Shown here piece after piece: positions 8,446 to 17,110 of a DNA stretch of 64,000 nucleotides. The DNA comes from Polycladidibacter hongkongensis (GTDB taxonomy: Bacteria; Pseudomonadota; Alphaproteobacteria; Rhizobiales; Stappiaceae): assembly GCF_001561995.1 (NCBI RefSeq), contig NZ_LLWC01000022.1:620001-684000 (forward strand), given 5' to 3'. Positions within the stretch are counted from its first letter, which is position 1. Every line of letters starts with the position of its first letter. A model generated the notes under the pieces. That model did no database searches, was not told the origin of the DNA, and saw only the letters and a list, made by a program, of their open reading frames with translations. The position numbers and the translations under genes were made by a program.

Positions 8446-11277
8446 ATGCCTGTCTTACCACTCACGTTTTCCGCACCGCTTGTGCTTATCGCCCTACTGT
8501 CATTGCCTGCCCTGTGGTGGCTGCTGCGTCACAGCCCGCCGCAGCCGCGCCAGCAGGTTTTCCCGCCCCTGCGCCTGCTGCTCTCACTAAAAGAAACAAG
8601 CACAACGCCCGCCCACACCCCGTGGTGGCTGCTGCTCCTGCGCCTCTTGGCAGCAGCACTGCTTATTATTGCCTTCGCGGGTCCAATATGGCAGCCGCAA
8701 ACCCCAATCATCGCCAGCAAAGCCAAAGGCCCACTTTGGATCCTGATGGACAACAGCTGGAGCGCCGCTTTTAGCTGGCCGCAACAACAACAGCTGGCTC
8801 AAAGGCTTATCGACGAGGCACAAACAACAGACAGGCCGGTTCTGCTCGTCCCTCTTGCCTCCGCCCCCACCACAGCAACAGGCATCACAACAGCCGACAA
8901 GGCTAACGAGGCGCTTGAGGCCATGAAGCCCGAGGGGTGGCAAGCAAGCCCTGAAAATTGGGGCAACCGCTTGCAAGACGCGCTTGCAGAAGCCGCCCCT
9001 GCACAAGTTACATGGCTGCTCCCCCCAAAGCCCTCGGCGGAAACCGCAAGGCTTTTTCGCGGTATTAAGCCCAATCTGACTAATGAAACAATAACCACAA
9101 CGTACCTTGCTACCGCTGCTACCTATGCCCTCTCGGCTGCTACGAACAACACCAGCGCCCTCACTTTCACCGCGCTCCGCAGCGACACGGCCGCAGATGA
9201 ACACTTATCAATCAGTGCGCTGGATAAGCTTGGCCGTAAACTTGGCAGCGCCAGTGCCACTTGGCGCGTAGGTGAGCACCAAGCCACCGCGCTGCTGGAT
9301 ATGCCGATCCAACTGCGCAACGATGTGGAAAGTTTGCGCCTAACCAACGCGCCGAACGCCGCCTCCTCAGTTTTCCTGCTGGACAGCGGCGCCCGCCGAC
9401 GCGCAATCGCCATTCTCACCGGCACCGATAGGGCGTCTGGTCAACCACTGCTCAGCGCTGGTCACTATCTGGAGCGGGCCCTACGCCCCACCAGCCAGAT
9501 CCTCCCTTCACACGATCAAAGCCTGACGAAAAACATCGAGGCAGCCATTAATCAAGGAGCCGCAGCCATCTTCCTTGCCGATATCGGCGTGCTCTCGCCC
9601 TTGGCAGAAACCGCATTAACGCAATGGGTTGAGCGAGGCGGCACATTAGTGCGCTTTGCCGGGCCACGCTTGGCGGCAACTGAGGGGACGCTGTTGCCGG
9701 TCGATCTGCGCCGCACCGGCCGATTGCTTGGAACTAACCTGTCTTGGCAACAGCCCCAACCGCTCGGAGGTTTTGCCGAACAAGGGGTGTTTGCGGGTCT
9801 CAAAGTGCCAACTGATATCTTGATAAACAAACAGGTTCTGGCTGAGCCCGGCCCACAGCTACGTGACAAAACCCTTGCCTTTCTTGCTGACGGCACGCCA
9901 CTGGTGACCGCAAGCACGCAAGGCCACGGGCGCCTGATCCTGTTCCATGTGACCGCCGACACCAGCTGGTCAAACTTGCCACTTTCAGGCACCTTCGCTC
10001 AAATGTTAGGCGAAATTACCAAAACCGCCTCAGCAACACCCAGCAAGCAAAACACAAAAGACCAAGCCACGCCCAACACCGTATCGCTGCCTGCCTATCG
10101 CCTGCTGGATGGCGCCGGGCGACTATACAAACCACTTAGGAAAACGAGACCGCTTTCGTTGTCCGACCTACAAGACCTGCCAATCACCGCTGCCCACCCC
10201 GCCGGGCTTTGGGGCAGCGAGGCGAGTACAACTGCACGCAACCTAGGTCCGCGTGTCGCATCCCAAATTATCGCTGGTAGTACGCCAGCAGAATTTGAAC
10301 AAAGCTTGGGCTATCCGCAAGAAACTCAGCGGGACTTGCGGGCACCATTCCTCATTTTTGCACTGCTGCTCTTGTTGCTTGATACCCTTCTGATGGTGCT
10401 TCGCGGCGGTCTTCCCCGTGCCAAATGGCGGCACAGCGGCTCCGCTCTTCTGCTGCTATCGACGGCAGTGGCATTGACACTCGCCGCGCCCCTCCCGTCC
10501 GCCGCACAATCAAAGGATCCGCTCGTATTTGCTCTGGATGCAACGCTTGAACCCCGCTTGGCGTATGTCACCAGCTCCGATACCAGCCTGAACGAGCTCA
10601 CCCATGCAGGCCTTACCGGCTTGTCCCGTGCCCTTGCTGCCCGTACATCTCTAGAGCCTGAAAGCCCTATGCCGCTGGATATCGAGAGTGACGAGCTTGC
10701 CTTCTTTCCTTTCATATATTGGCCTGTTGACGCTTCCGCTCCGCAACCAACAACGCAAGTAAAAGAACGCATCGCCGCCTTCATGCGCGGCGGCGGCACC
10801 ATCCTGTTCGACACAAGGGATCAGACCCAGCAAGCTAGTGCTATCAATCCAACACCGCAGCAGCAATGGCTGCAAACACTTTTGGGCGGTATGGATATTC
10901 CACAACTGGCCCCGGCAACAGATAAGCACGTTGTTAGCAAATCTTTCTACTTAGTTGAGAGCTTTCCCGGCCGCTATCAGGGCAGCCCCCTTTGGGTGGA
11001 GGCAACAAGCCCATCTGGTCAAAATGAGAACCAAGTAAAACGCCCGGTTGAAGCCGGAGATGGTGTCTCGTCGCTGCTCATCACCGCAGCAGACTTTGCT
11101 GGCGCTTGGGCAACCAGCAACACAGGCAGTTACCTATTACCAACAGTGCCCGCCGATCCGTTCCAGCGTGAGCTTGCCTACCGAACCGGCATAAACATCG
11201 TCATGTATGCCCTCACCGGAAACTACAAGGCCGATCAAGTACACATTCCCGCCCTGCTGGAACGGCTGGAAAACTAG
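8446..11277 (+). CDS. Membrane protein with BatA N-terminal and DUF4159 domains
   Basis: A 943-residue protein counted from ATG 8446, which has GGAGGG 10 bp upstream; longer in-frame extensions overlap the DUF58 gene and are unlikely. Two N-terminal membrane helices (about 8-26 and 58-80) match the aerotolerance-regulator BatA N-terminal domain. A VWA-like and a glutamine-amidotransferase-like middle follow, then another membrane pair around residues 635-690. The C-terminal DUF4159 opens with LAYVTSSDTSLNELTHAGL and has the FMRGGGTILFDTRD motif. Proteins of this layout pair with MoxR/DUF58 in Rhizobiales and relatives. The function is unknown; a cell-envelope role is inference. Confidence 0.82.
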   Translation: MPVLPLTFSAPLVLIALLSLPALWWLLRHSPPQPRQQVFPPLRLLLSLKETSTTPAHTPWWLLLLRLLAAALLIIAFAGPIWQPQTPIIASKAKGPLWILMDNSWSAAFSWPQQQQLAQRLIDEAQTTDRPVLLVPLASAPTTATGITTADKANEALEAMKPEGWQASPENWGNRLQDALAEAAPAQVTWLLPPKPSAETARLFRGIKPNLTNETITTTYLATAATYALSAATNNTSALTFTALRSDTAADEHLSISALDKLGRKLGSASATWRVGEHQATALLDMPIQLRNDVESLRLTNAPNAASSVFLLDSGARRRAIAILTGTDRASGQPLLSAGHYLERALRPTSQILPSHDQSLTKNIEAAINQGAAAIFLADIGVLSPLAETALTQWVERGGTLVRFAGPRLAATEGTLLPVDLRRTGRLLGTNLSWQQPQPLGGFAEQGVFAGLKVPTDILINKQVLAEPGPQLRDKTLAFLADGTPLVTASTQGHGRLILFHVTADTSWSNLPLSGTFAQMLGEITKTASATPSKQNTKDQATPNTVSLPAYRLLDGAGRLYKPLRKTRPLSLSDLQDLPITAAHPAGLWGSEASTTARNLGPRVASQIIAGSTPAEFEQSLGYPQETQRDLRAPFLIFALLLLLLDTLLMVLRGGLPRAKWRHSGSALLLLSTAVALTLAAPLPSAAQSKDPLVFALDATLEPRLAYVTSSDTSLNELTHAGLTGLSRALAARTSLEPESPMPLDIESDELAFFPFIYWPVDASAPQPTTQVKERIAAFMRGGGTILFDTRDQTQQASAINPTPQQQWLQTLLGGMDIPQLAPATDKHVVSKSFYLVESFPGRYQGSPLWVEATSPSGQNENQVKRPVEAGDGVSSLLITAADFAGAWATSNTGSYLLPTVPADPFQRELAYRTGINIVMYALTGNYKADQVHIPALLERLEN

Positions 11278-11285
11278 GAGCACTC

Positions 11286-13388
11286 ATGGATTACTCTCTT
11301 GGTTTTTCGCCGCTCCTGTCTACTCACAGCCTCACTTTGCTTGGCATAGTAGCCGCACTCCTATGCACGCTCGTAGCGTGGCAACAACGTGCCCGCGCCG
11401 TGTGGCGTATCCTAGCCTTGCTGTTGCTTATGCTTGTTCTTGCCAACCCTACTGCCCGAGAAGAGCAGCGCAACCCGCTTCCCGCAATTCTTGCCGTCAT
11501 AATTGATGATAGCCAAAGCCAAAGTCTTTCAGCCCGGGCATCACGCACAACTGCTGCACTGAAGCAAGTGCGCGAGCGCGCCAAACCATTCAAAAACCTA
11601 GAGCTGCGCGAGATCAAAACCTCCCAGACCAACCAGAACAATGAAGGCAGCAAGCTCGCCCCTGCTTTATCCGCCGCTTTTGCCGATGTCCCTCCCGCCC
11701 AGCGAGCTGGCGTCATCCTCATCAGTGACGGCATCCTTCATGATCTCAAAACCGGTGAGAGCCTGCCGGATATCGGCGGCCCACTACACGCTTTGGTGAC
11801 CACAGATCCCAGCGAAAAAGACTACCTTTTGAAATTGGAGCACGCCCCCCGTTTCGCGCTTGTTGGTTCACAACAAACTGCTCGAGTTTCTCTTCACTTG
11901 CAGACAGCTATCCCCACCTCCCCCACTCCAAGCAATACCAAACCGCTAGAAATTACTGTGCTACACGACGGCGAAGTGCAGTCCACACTCCGAGCGCAAG
12001 CGGGGAGCGAGGTTGAAATACCGCTCACCATTACCCACGGCGGCAAAAACCTCTTTGAACTCACCATACCCACCTCCACCGGTGAGCTAACCGACATCAA
12101 CAATCGACTGTTCTTCTCTGTCGAAGGCATCCGCGAAAATTTACGCGTCCTTCTTGTCTCTGGTACACCCCACGCTGGCGAGCGAACTTGGCGCAACCTG
12201 CTTAAATCCGATGCGGCGGTAGATTTGGTACATTTCACTATTCTGCGTCCACCAGACAAGCAAGATGGCACGCCTATCAACCAACTCGCACTAATCGCTT
12301 TCCCAACACGCGAGCTATTCTCGCAAAAAATCGATGAGTTCGACCTCATAATTTTTGATCGCTATGAACGCCGCGGCGTTTTGCCAATGCTGTACTACGA
12401 AAATATTGCCCAATACGTTCGTGATGGCGGTGCTATCCTCATGGCGGCTGGGCCGGAGTTTGCCGGCAGACGCTCGCTCTATCGCACGCCGCTACACACC
12501 GTTTTGCCAGTAACACCAAACGGAGGCGTCATCGAAGACCGATACCTGCCTCAGCTCGCATCAATCGGCTCACGCCATCCAGTCACTCGTGCATTGCAAG
12601 GTGCGCAAGTCACGCCACCTCAGTGGAGCCACTGGTTCCGCCTCATCGAGGCCGAAGCAACCCATGGTGACACCATCATGACTGGCGCAAATGGAGAGCC
12701 CTTGCTGGTTTTAGCCCGTGAAGGAAAGGGGCGCATCGCCGCGCTGCTATCTGATCATGTGTGGCTGTGGGCGCGTGGATACGAAGGTGGTGGCCCGCAC
12801 TTGCAGTTGCTCCGCCGCCTTGCCCACTGGCTCATGAAAGAGCCTGACCTTGAAGAAGAAAGCTTGCACCTTACCGCACACGGCGATCATATCAGCATTG
12901 AGCGCCGCTCTTTGCAACACACACAGGACCTGGTTTCCTTAAAACTTCCAAGCGGGAAAGCACAGCAAATCACCCTTGAAGCGCAAGAGGAGCAACCCGG
13001 TACATGGCTAGCACAATTTCCCGTCACAGAACACGGCCTCTACACTGCCGAGCAAGGCGAGTTAAAAGCGCTGATGCACATAGGTCCTGTCAACCCGCTT
13101 GAGTATCAAGAAGTGGTTGCCCGCACTGAATGGCTAGAGGCTTTGGTTAAGACTCAAGGCGGGTCGCTTCGCCCTCTGGCGGCCACAGCACAAAGCATTT
13201 CATTGCCCGAGTTGCGCCTTACCTCGCGCGCCATCACTCGAAACGATACTGGCCCTCTCACCCTTAAGGCATCAACTGCAAGCGATCTAGTCGGCGTACG
13301 ATCCGTTCCATTGCTTGGGGGGATATGGGGCCTACTGCTTGTTGCCGCCGCCCTGCTCTTTGCATGGTATCGCGAAGGGCGCGGCTAG
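11286..13388 (+). CDS. Large membrane protein of the MoxR operon, glutamine amidotransferase-like
   Basis: A 700-residue protein with two N-terminal helices (about 14-55), a long periplasmic body and a closing helix (about 675-693). The body begins with AVIIDDSQSQS, a VWA-like start, and contains ISDGILHDL. It later shows GGAILMAAGPEFAG and GEPLLVLAREGKGRIAALLS, patterns of the class I glutamine amidotransferase-like fold in these operons. It lacks an obvious catalytic Cys-His-Glu set, so enzymatic activity is doubtful. AGGAG lies 7 bp before the ATG and only 8 bp separate it from the DUF4159 gene. It ends the operon. Confidence 0.8.
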   Translation: MDYSLGFSPLLSTHSLTLLGIVAALLCTLVAWQQRARAVWRILALLLLMLVLANPTAREEQRNPLPAILAVIIDDSQSQSLSARASRTTAALKQVRERAKPFKNLELREIKTSQTNQNNEGSKLAPALSAAFADVPPAQRAGVILISDGILHDLKTGESLPDIGGPLHALVTTDPSEKDYLLKLEHAPRFALVGSQQTARVSLHLQTAIPTSPTPSNTKPLEITVLHDGEVQSTLRAQAGSEVEIPLTITHGGKNLFELTIPTSTGELTDINNRLFFSVEGIRENLRVLLVSGTPHAGERTWRNLLKSDAAVDLVHFTILRPPDKQDGTPINQLALIAFPTRELFSQKIDEFDLIIFDRYERRGVLPMLYYENIAQYVRDGGAILMAAGPEFAGRRSLYRTPLHTVLPVTPNGGVIEDRYLPQLASIGSRHPVTRALQGAQVTPPQWSHWFRLIEAEATHGDTIMTGANGEPLLVLAREGKGRIAALLSDHVWLWARGYEGGGPHLQLLRRLAHWLMKEPDLEEESLHLTAHGDHISIERRSLQHTQDLVSLKLPSGKAQQITLEAQEEQPGTWLAQFPVTEHGLYTAEQGELKALMHIGPVNPLEYQEVVARTEWLEALVKTQGGSLRPLAATAQSISLPELRLTSRAITRNDTGPLTLKASTASDLVGVRSVPLLGGIWGLLLVAAALLFAWYREGRG

Positions 13389-13410
13389 GAATGCATCGTG
13401 TGCCCTACAG

Positions 13411-13929
13411 CTATTCGGCTTGCGCCGTGCTCGTAGGCGGTACGGCCCGCACAGGCCCGCAAGGTATCACCCCACCCTTTAGGCGCAACAGCAACAACCT
13501 TGCAGGATCAACCGGGCCTGGCAAAGTGATCTGCCCCTCACCAACCTGCTCATAACCAAGCTGGGCGTAATACTCGTAGTCCCCCACGAGTAATACGAAT
13601 TTCGCCTCAGCATCAGCCGCGGCTTTTGCTGCGCGCTGCATCAGTGCCCGGCCAATACCCATGCCTTTAAATGGCGGCCGCACTGCCAAGGGCCCAAGCA
13701 ACAACGCATCAGTTTCACCAATGAAAATTGGAGTGAGCCGCACAGACCCACTCAAAACGCCATCCACCTCTGCAACAAAGCTCAGACGCTCGTCGACTTC
13801 GCCCGCCTCACGTATCCGATAAGAGGTTCGCGTAAACCGCCCAGGTCCGAAGGCCTCCTCTTGGATTTCTTCAATCACAGGCAGATCTTCAGGCAGCTCG
13901 TGCCGCATACTAAATTGAAATTCACTCAT
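13411..13929 (-). CDS. GNAT family N-acetyltransferase
   Basis: The 172-residue protein has a GNAT core: LGPLAVRPPFKGMGIGRALM is the beta4/alpha3 acetyl-CoA loop, with the GxGxxR-type pyrophosphate-binding turn. YYAQLGYEQVGEG is the usual beta6 region. It resembles the YhbS subgroup with an N-terminal RHELPEDLPVIEEIQEEAFG. The substrate is not predictable. ATG 13929 is the natural family start; a GTG at 13956 would add nine residues. It is convergent with the MoxR operon, 22 bp apart, with no terminator hairpin seen between them. Confidence 0.85.
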   Translation of the reverse strand: MSEFQFSMRHELPEDLPVIEEIQEEAFGPGRFTRTSYRIREAGEVDERLSFVAEVDGVLSGSVRLTPIFIGETDALLLGPLAVRPPFKGMGIGRALMQRAAKAAADAEAKFVLLVGDYEYYAQLGYEQVGEGQITLPGPVDPARLLLLRLKGGVIPCGPVRAVPPTSTAQAE

Positions 13930-14591
13930 CACATCAAACAGGGAAATCTGGAACACTCAGTTATCTGCGTTCAGATACATCCTGCAGCAATCGCTTAAAC
14001 AATGGCAGAACAACCGGAACGACAGCACGAAACGCAACGCGAAGCCATGCCTCGCGCGTTCATTCGTCGTCGGAGTTGATCGTTCTTATGCAGCATCACT
14101 GCGCCACAGCCCTTGCATTTCGAGTTTCCGCCTCATGGCAGTAAAAGCGACGCGCACAATGCGGCAAAATACACAGCCAGTCAAAAGCAAATCCTATCAG
14201 AAACTGTGTTTTCCTAAAAAAAGGGCAGCATTCTTGTCATGAAAGACTCATGTTTCTGTTTGGAATGGCTTTAATATGCCAACATACCTGCCCTTTTTTC
14301 ACACCTAGAACCACGCCGGTTCACACTGCAAATCCGCCTCACAATTCGCCAAATTGGCCGTATCTTGCAAGATAGGGCAATTGCCATTGCCAAGCTTGCA
14401 ACAAATGCAAAGCGATCACGGCCCAGCAGATATATTTTTGCTCATGCAGGCGGCGCAGCTCAGCCATGCAAAAATATCAGTTCTCCTTTTTTTTAATCGG
14501 CGTACGAAGAAGATCAGAAAGCAAGCAATTGCATATTTCCTAACCGCTGCATTGCCCAGACAGGCAGCAGCATAAGTCAGCAGGTGCTGTT
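13930..14591. other. Gene-poor region with inverted repeats
   Basis: About 660 bp without a convincing gene. It holds the long-spaced inverted repeat at 14217-14299 (separate entry), a perfect 14-bp palindrome TATCTTGCAAGATA at 14361-14374 and a GGCAATTGCC palindrome just after it. An in-frame stretch at 14354-14575 with a non-ATG start has no ribosome site and looks like chance. Confidence 0.5.
14217..14299. repeat. 83-bp element bounded by a 12-bp perfect inverted repeat
   Basis: AAAAAAGGGCAG (14217-14228) is the exact reverse complement of CTGCCCTTTTTT (14288-14299). The 59-bp interior contains a smaller TGGC/GCCA pair. The T run at the 3' edge makes this look like the closing stem of a small RNA with a terminator-like end; a short mobile-element relic is the alternative. 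It is the same on both strands, so the orientation is open. Confidence 0.45.
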
Positions 14592-14708
14592 ATGTTTAAA
14601 AAATTCTTCGCAAAAAAAGCTCAGCGCAAATCCTTTAACTGGGCACCAGCGGTAGATCAAAACAAGCGCAACAATTCTTGTGCTTTGCACACCAACTACC
14701 ACGGTTAA
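14592..14708 (+). CDS. Possible 38-residue basic small protein
   Basis: ATG at 14592 opens a 38-codon frame whose product starts MFKKFFAKKAQRKSFNWAP and ends HTNYHG. It is rich in Lys/Arg with an amphipathic Phe/Lys start. AGGTG lies about 8 bp upstream as a weak ribosome site, and a clear terminator hairpin begins 12 bp after the stop, which suggests a real transcript. I recognise no family. It could equally be a fortuitous frame inside an sRNA. Confidence 0.4.
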   Translation: MFKKFFAKKAQRKSFNWAPAVDQNKRNNSCALHTNYHG

Positions 14709-14720
14709 CTCTTTAGGAAG

Positions 14721-14764
14721 TCAACGCCTTCTCCTCCCTCCTCAAAGGCGTTGATTTCCTCTTT
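14721..14764 (+). terminator. Terminator hairpin after the small ORF
   Basis: A 10-bp perfect stem, TCAACGCCTT (14721-14730) with AAGGCGTTGA (14745-14754), has a 14-nt pyrimidine-rich loop. It is followed by TTTCCTCTTT, an imperfect T tract. It lies upstream of the metallophosphoesterase gene, so it ends a separate short transcript. Confidence 0.6.
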
Positions 14765-14806
14765 GCTGCTGCTTTTTGTCTTGACCTTCGCAGCAGCAAC
14801 GGGAAG

Positions 14807-15745
14807 ATGCGGGCCATGTTTACGCTTGCGCACATGTCAGATCCGCATCTTGGCCCGCTTCCGGCGGTTAATGCCCGCCAACTCGCCTCAAAACGCATCC
14901 TTGGCTACCTCAACTGGCAAGGCAATCGCGCAAAGGCCTTTACCTCACATTACCTAGAATCGATAGTTGCGGATGTGCGCGCTATGGCACCCGATCACAT
15001 TGCCCTTTGCGGCGATTTGGTGAACCTTGCACTGCCAGCAGAAATCATCAACGCCGCTGTGTGGTTACGCAGCCTCGGCTCCCCGCAGGATGTTTCACTC
15101 GTCCCGGGAAACCACGACGCCTATGTGCCGGGCGCGATCCGCTCTGCCCGCCAGCATTGGCTGCCTTACATGCTGGGTGATGATGCGCAAAGCAATACCC
15201 TAGAAGAATTGGATGGCACGCCAAGCTTCCCCTACCTGCGCGTGCGCGGCGATGTCGCCATTATCGGCGTTTCCTCCGCTGCGGCTACCGGCCCCTTTAT
15301 GGCCACAGGGCGCATCGGCAAAAGCCAGTTAGAGCGTCTTGCAGCGCTGCTAGAAACCTGTGAGAAACAGGGCCTTTGCCGTGTGGTTATGCTGCATCAC
15401 CCGCCAGTCAAAGGGGCTACACCTCATCACAAGCGCCTTGTAGCATCCCGCCGCTTTGCACAGGTAATCGCAAAGTATGGTGCGGAGCTAATCCTGCATG
15501 GCCATACGCATCTGGATACGCAAATGCAATTGCCCGGCCCGCACGGCGCTGTGCCGGTTCTCTGCGTTCCTTCTGCCTCCAACGGCCCGGGCGGCCACAA
15601 ACCAGCCGCTGCCTACAAGCTCTACCATATCTCGAAGGAAGAAAACCATTGGCACTGCCTGATGGAAACCCGTGGTATCCAAGACAAGAAAAGCGGCGTT
15701 ACCTCGCTCGCAAAAGCTCCGCTGATACTCCCGAATTCCAGCTAG
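14807..15745 (+). CDS. Calcineurin-like metallophosphoesterase
   Basis: A 312-residue enzyme with all five metallophosphoesterase blocks: HMSDPHLG near residue 9, CGDLVNL near 67, VPGNHDAY near 100, HHPPVKG near 196 and LHGHTHLD near 228. These build the di-metal site. The arrangement fits class III phosphodiesterases such as CpdA-type cyclic nucleotide or other phosphodiester hydrolases; the substrate is unknown. ATG 14807 or ATG 14816 are both possible, with GGGAAG better spaced for 14816. It is convergent with the next gene with only 7 bp between. Confidence 0.87.
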   Translation: MRAMFTLAHMSDPHLGPLPAVNARQLASKRILGYLNWQGNRAKAFTSHYLESIVADVRAMAPDHIALCGDLVNLALPAEIINAAVWLRSLGSPQDVSLVPGNHDAYVPGAIRSARQHWLPYMLGDDAQSNTLEELDGTPSFPYLRVRGDVAIIGVSSAAATGPFMATGRIGKSQLERLAALLETCEKQGLCRVVMLHHPPVKGATPHHKRLVASRRFAQVIAKYGAELILHGHTHLDTQMQLPGPHGAVPVLCVPSASNGPGGHKPAAAYKLYHISKEENHWHCLMETRGIQDKKSGVTSLAKAPLILPNSS

Positions 15746-15752
15746 GATCTGA

Positions 15753-16367
15753 CTAGGAAGGCGCTACTCCACCGAAATACAGCAGGATCACAGCGAACAA
15801 TACGCCAGCGCCAAACACCGCGCCCCAGATAAAGCTGCGCAGCCGCAGCCCAACCAGCCGCGTTGGGCGCTCACGGCCCACTTCGCTACGCGCGCCACTT
15901 AGTGCAGAACCAACACCGAGGCGGGCCCGTTCAAGCAGCCAGTCCCCTTCCAGCGCCCGGCCTTTTTCCAAGATACGTTCGGCGATGTAGTGGGTAATAC
16001 AATCGGCCATGTCGTCAATACTGGCACTTTCCAATAACACCACACGGCCCAAACGGGTGTCTTTAACAAATCGATAGGCATGATGATCTCTCGCCATAAC
16101 CACATGGCTACTCACATCAATCCAGAGCCGTGGCTGACTGCCCGGAACGATTTGAAAGCTGAACTGCTCATCATCCTCTGGCACATCTTGGAAAACATCG
16201 GCAAGCTCGTCACAAAGCAGCTCTAGCCGCGTGCGCTCCCCCTCCTGAGAGGAAATGGCGGCATCACTACGCTCCATCTCGGCCACACGCACACTGCGCA
16301 TAGCCTCGCGCAAAGACCTTACCTTGGCATGTGGCACAACATTGTCCGGCACGTCTGCCATGCGCAT
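15753..16367 (-). CDS. Unknown protein with C-terminal membrane anchor
   Basis: A 204-residue protein I do not recognise. Residues 1-155 look soluble, with an acidic stretch LADVFQDVPEDDEQFSFQI and a region LWIDVSSHVVMARDHHAYRF. A C-terminal helix (about 178-198) anchors it, leaving a short tail. This is a tail-anchored topology with the bulk in the cytoplasm. It lies 105 bp downstream of the GNAT gene that follows flhA, on the same strand, so it could be the distal gene of the flagellar operon. No motif supports a flagellar role. Confidence 0.65.
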   Translation of the reverse strand: MRMADVPDNVVPHAKVRSLREAMRSVRVAEMERSDAAISSQEGERTRLELLCDELADVFQDVPEDDEQFSFQIVPGSQPRLWIDVSSHVVMARDHHAYRFVKDTRLGRVVLLESASIDDMADCITHYIAERILEKGRALEGDWLLERARLGVGSALSGARSEVGRERPTRLVGLRLRSFIWGAVFGAGVLFAVILLYFGGVAPS

Positions 16368-16472
16368 CCCATCCTTTTAGAGATTACCATCCAAGCACGC
16401 AGCGCCGAGCTGCAGCTATAGTTTACCGCAGGATAAATACAATTTTAACAAATTCACTTCAGCAATTATCAG

Positions 16473-17096
16473 TTAACTAGGGTCGTCCCCAAGCAGTGGT
16501 AAATGGTTGGCTGTGTCCTTCGGCAACACGCCATCTAGGCGCGGATCCCGCACCAGCTCGATAGAGCGGCTCACGGGTTTGAAGCCGCACGCCATGTAAA
16601 ATTTTAACGCCACCGGACTATCACCCGTACAGGTATGCAACCATAACCGCTTGGTCCCATCGCGGCTAAAGGCAATCGCTATGGCCTGCTCCATCATCCA
16701 ACGGCCACGCCCACCACCAATTGCCTCTGGGATTAGCCCGAAGTATACGACCTCAACATCACCATCATCGGAAAACTTCAGCTCCAGCAAGCCCACATCT
16801 GTGCCGTGCAACTTGGCAAAGTAGACCTCCCGTCCATCTTCTTGAAGTGTATCGGACAACTCCTGTTCCGACATCTGCAAACGACCGAACCAGAGCCACG
16901 GCGTACCCACCGCACGAAACATCGCCAGAAAACCCTCTGTCGTCACCTGCTCTTGTCGCTCCAAATGCATGCCTTCAGGCAACTGGCCCTTGGCTTGGGG
17001 CGGGCTTAGCATTTCAAGATTGGTGACAACAAATGCCATCCGGTCTAGTGGAATATCCGTGGTACCATCAAGACTAATTTCTAATGTTTGATCCAT
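16473..17096 (-). CDS. GNAT family acetyltransferase downstream of flhA
   Basis: A 207-residue GNAT protein. Its acetyl-CoA loop is seen as GLIPEAIGGGRGRWMMEQAI, and LHTCTGDSPVALKFYMACGF is the typical beta5-beta6 segment. I set the start at ATG 17096 because CGAGGAATTT precedes it; extending further would run into flhA. It begins 14 bp after flhA and is thus probably co-transcribed with the flagellar genes. Acetyltransferases are found in flagellar clusters of some bacteria, but a role in motility here is inference. Confidence 0.8.
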   Translation of the reverse strand: MDQTLEISLDGTTDIPLDRMAFVVTNLEMLSPPQAKGQLPEGMHLERQEQVTTEGFLAMFRAVGTPWLWFGRLQMSEQELSDTLQEDGREVYFAKLHGTDVGLLELKFSDDGDVEVVYFGLIPEAIGGGRGRWMMEQAIAIAFSRDGTKRLWLHTCTGDSPVALKFYMACGFKPVSRSIELVRDPRLDGVLPKDTANHLPLLGDDPS

Positions 17097-17110
17097 AAAT
17101 TCCTCGAGGA

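Noticed and set aside
8587-9204. 205-codon minus-strand frame inside the DUF4159 gene
   Set aside because: Cysteine- and glycine-rich shadow frame without start signals, fully inside a better-supported gene.
14354-14575. 73-codon plus-strand frame in the gene-poor gap
   Set aside because: Starts with a non-ATG codon, overlaps the 14-bp palindrome, has no ribosome site and no recognisable product.
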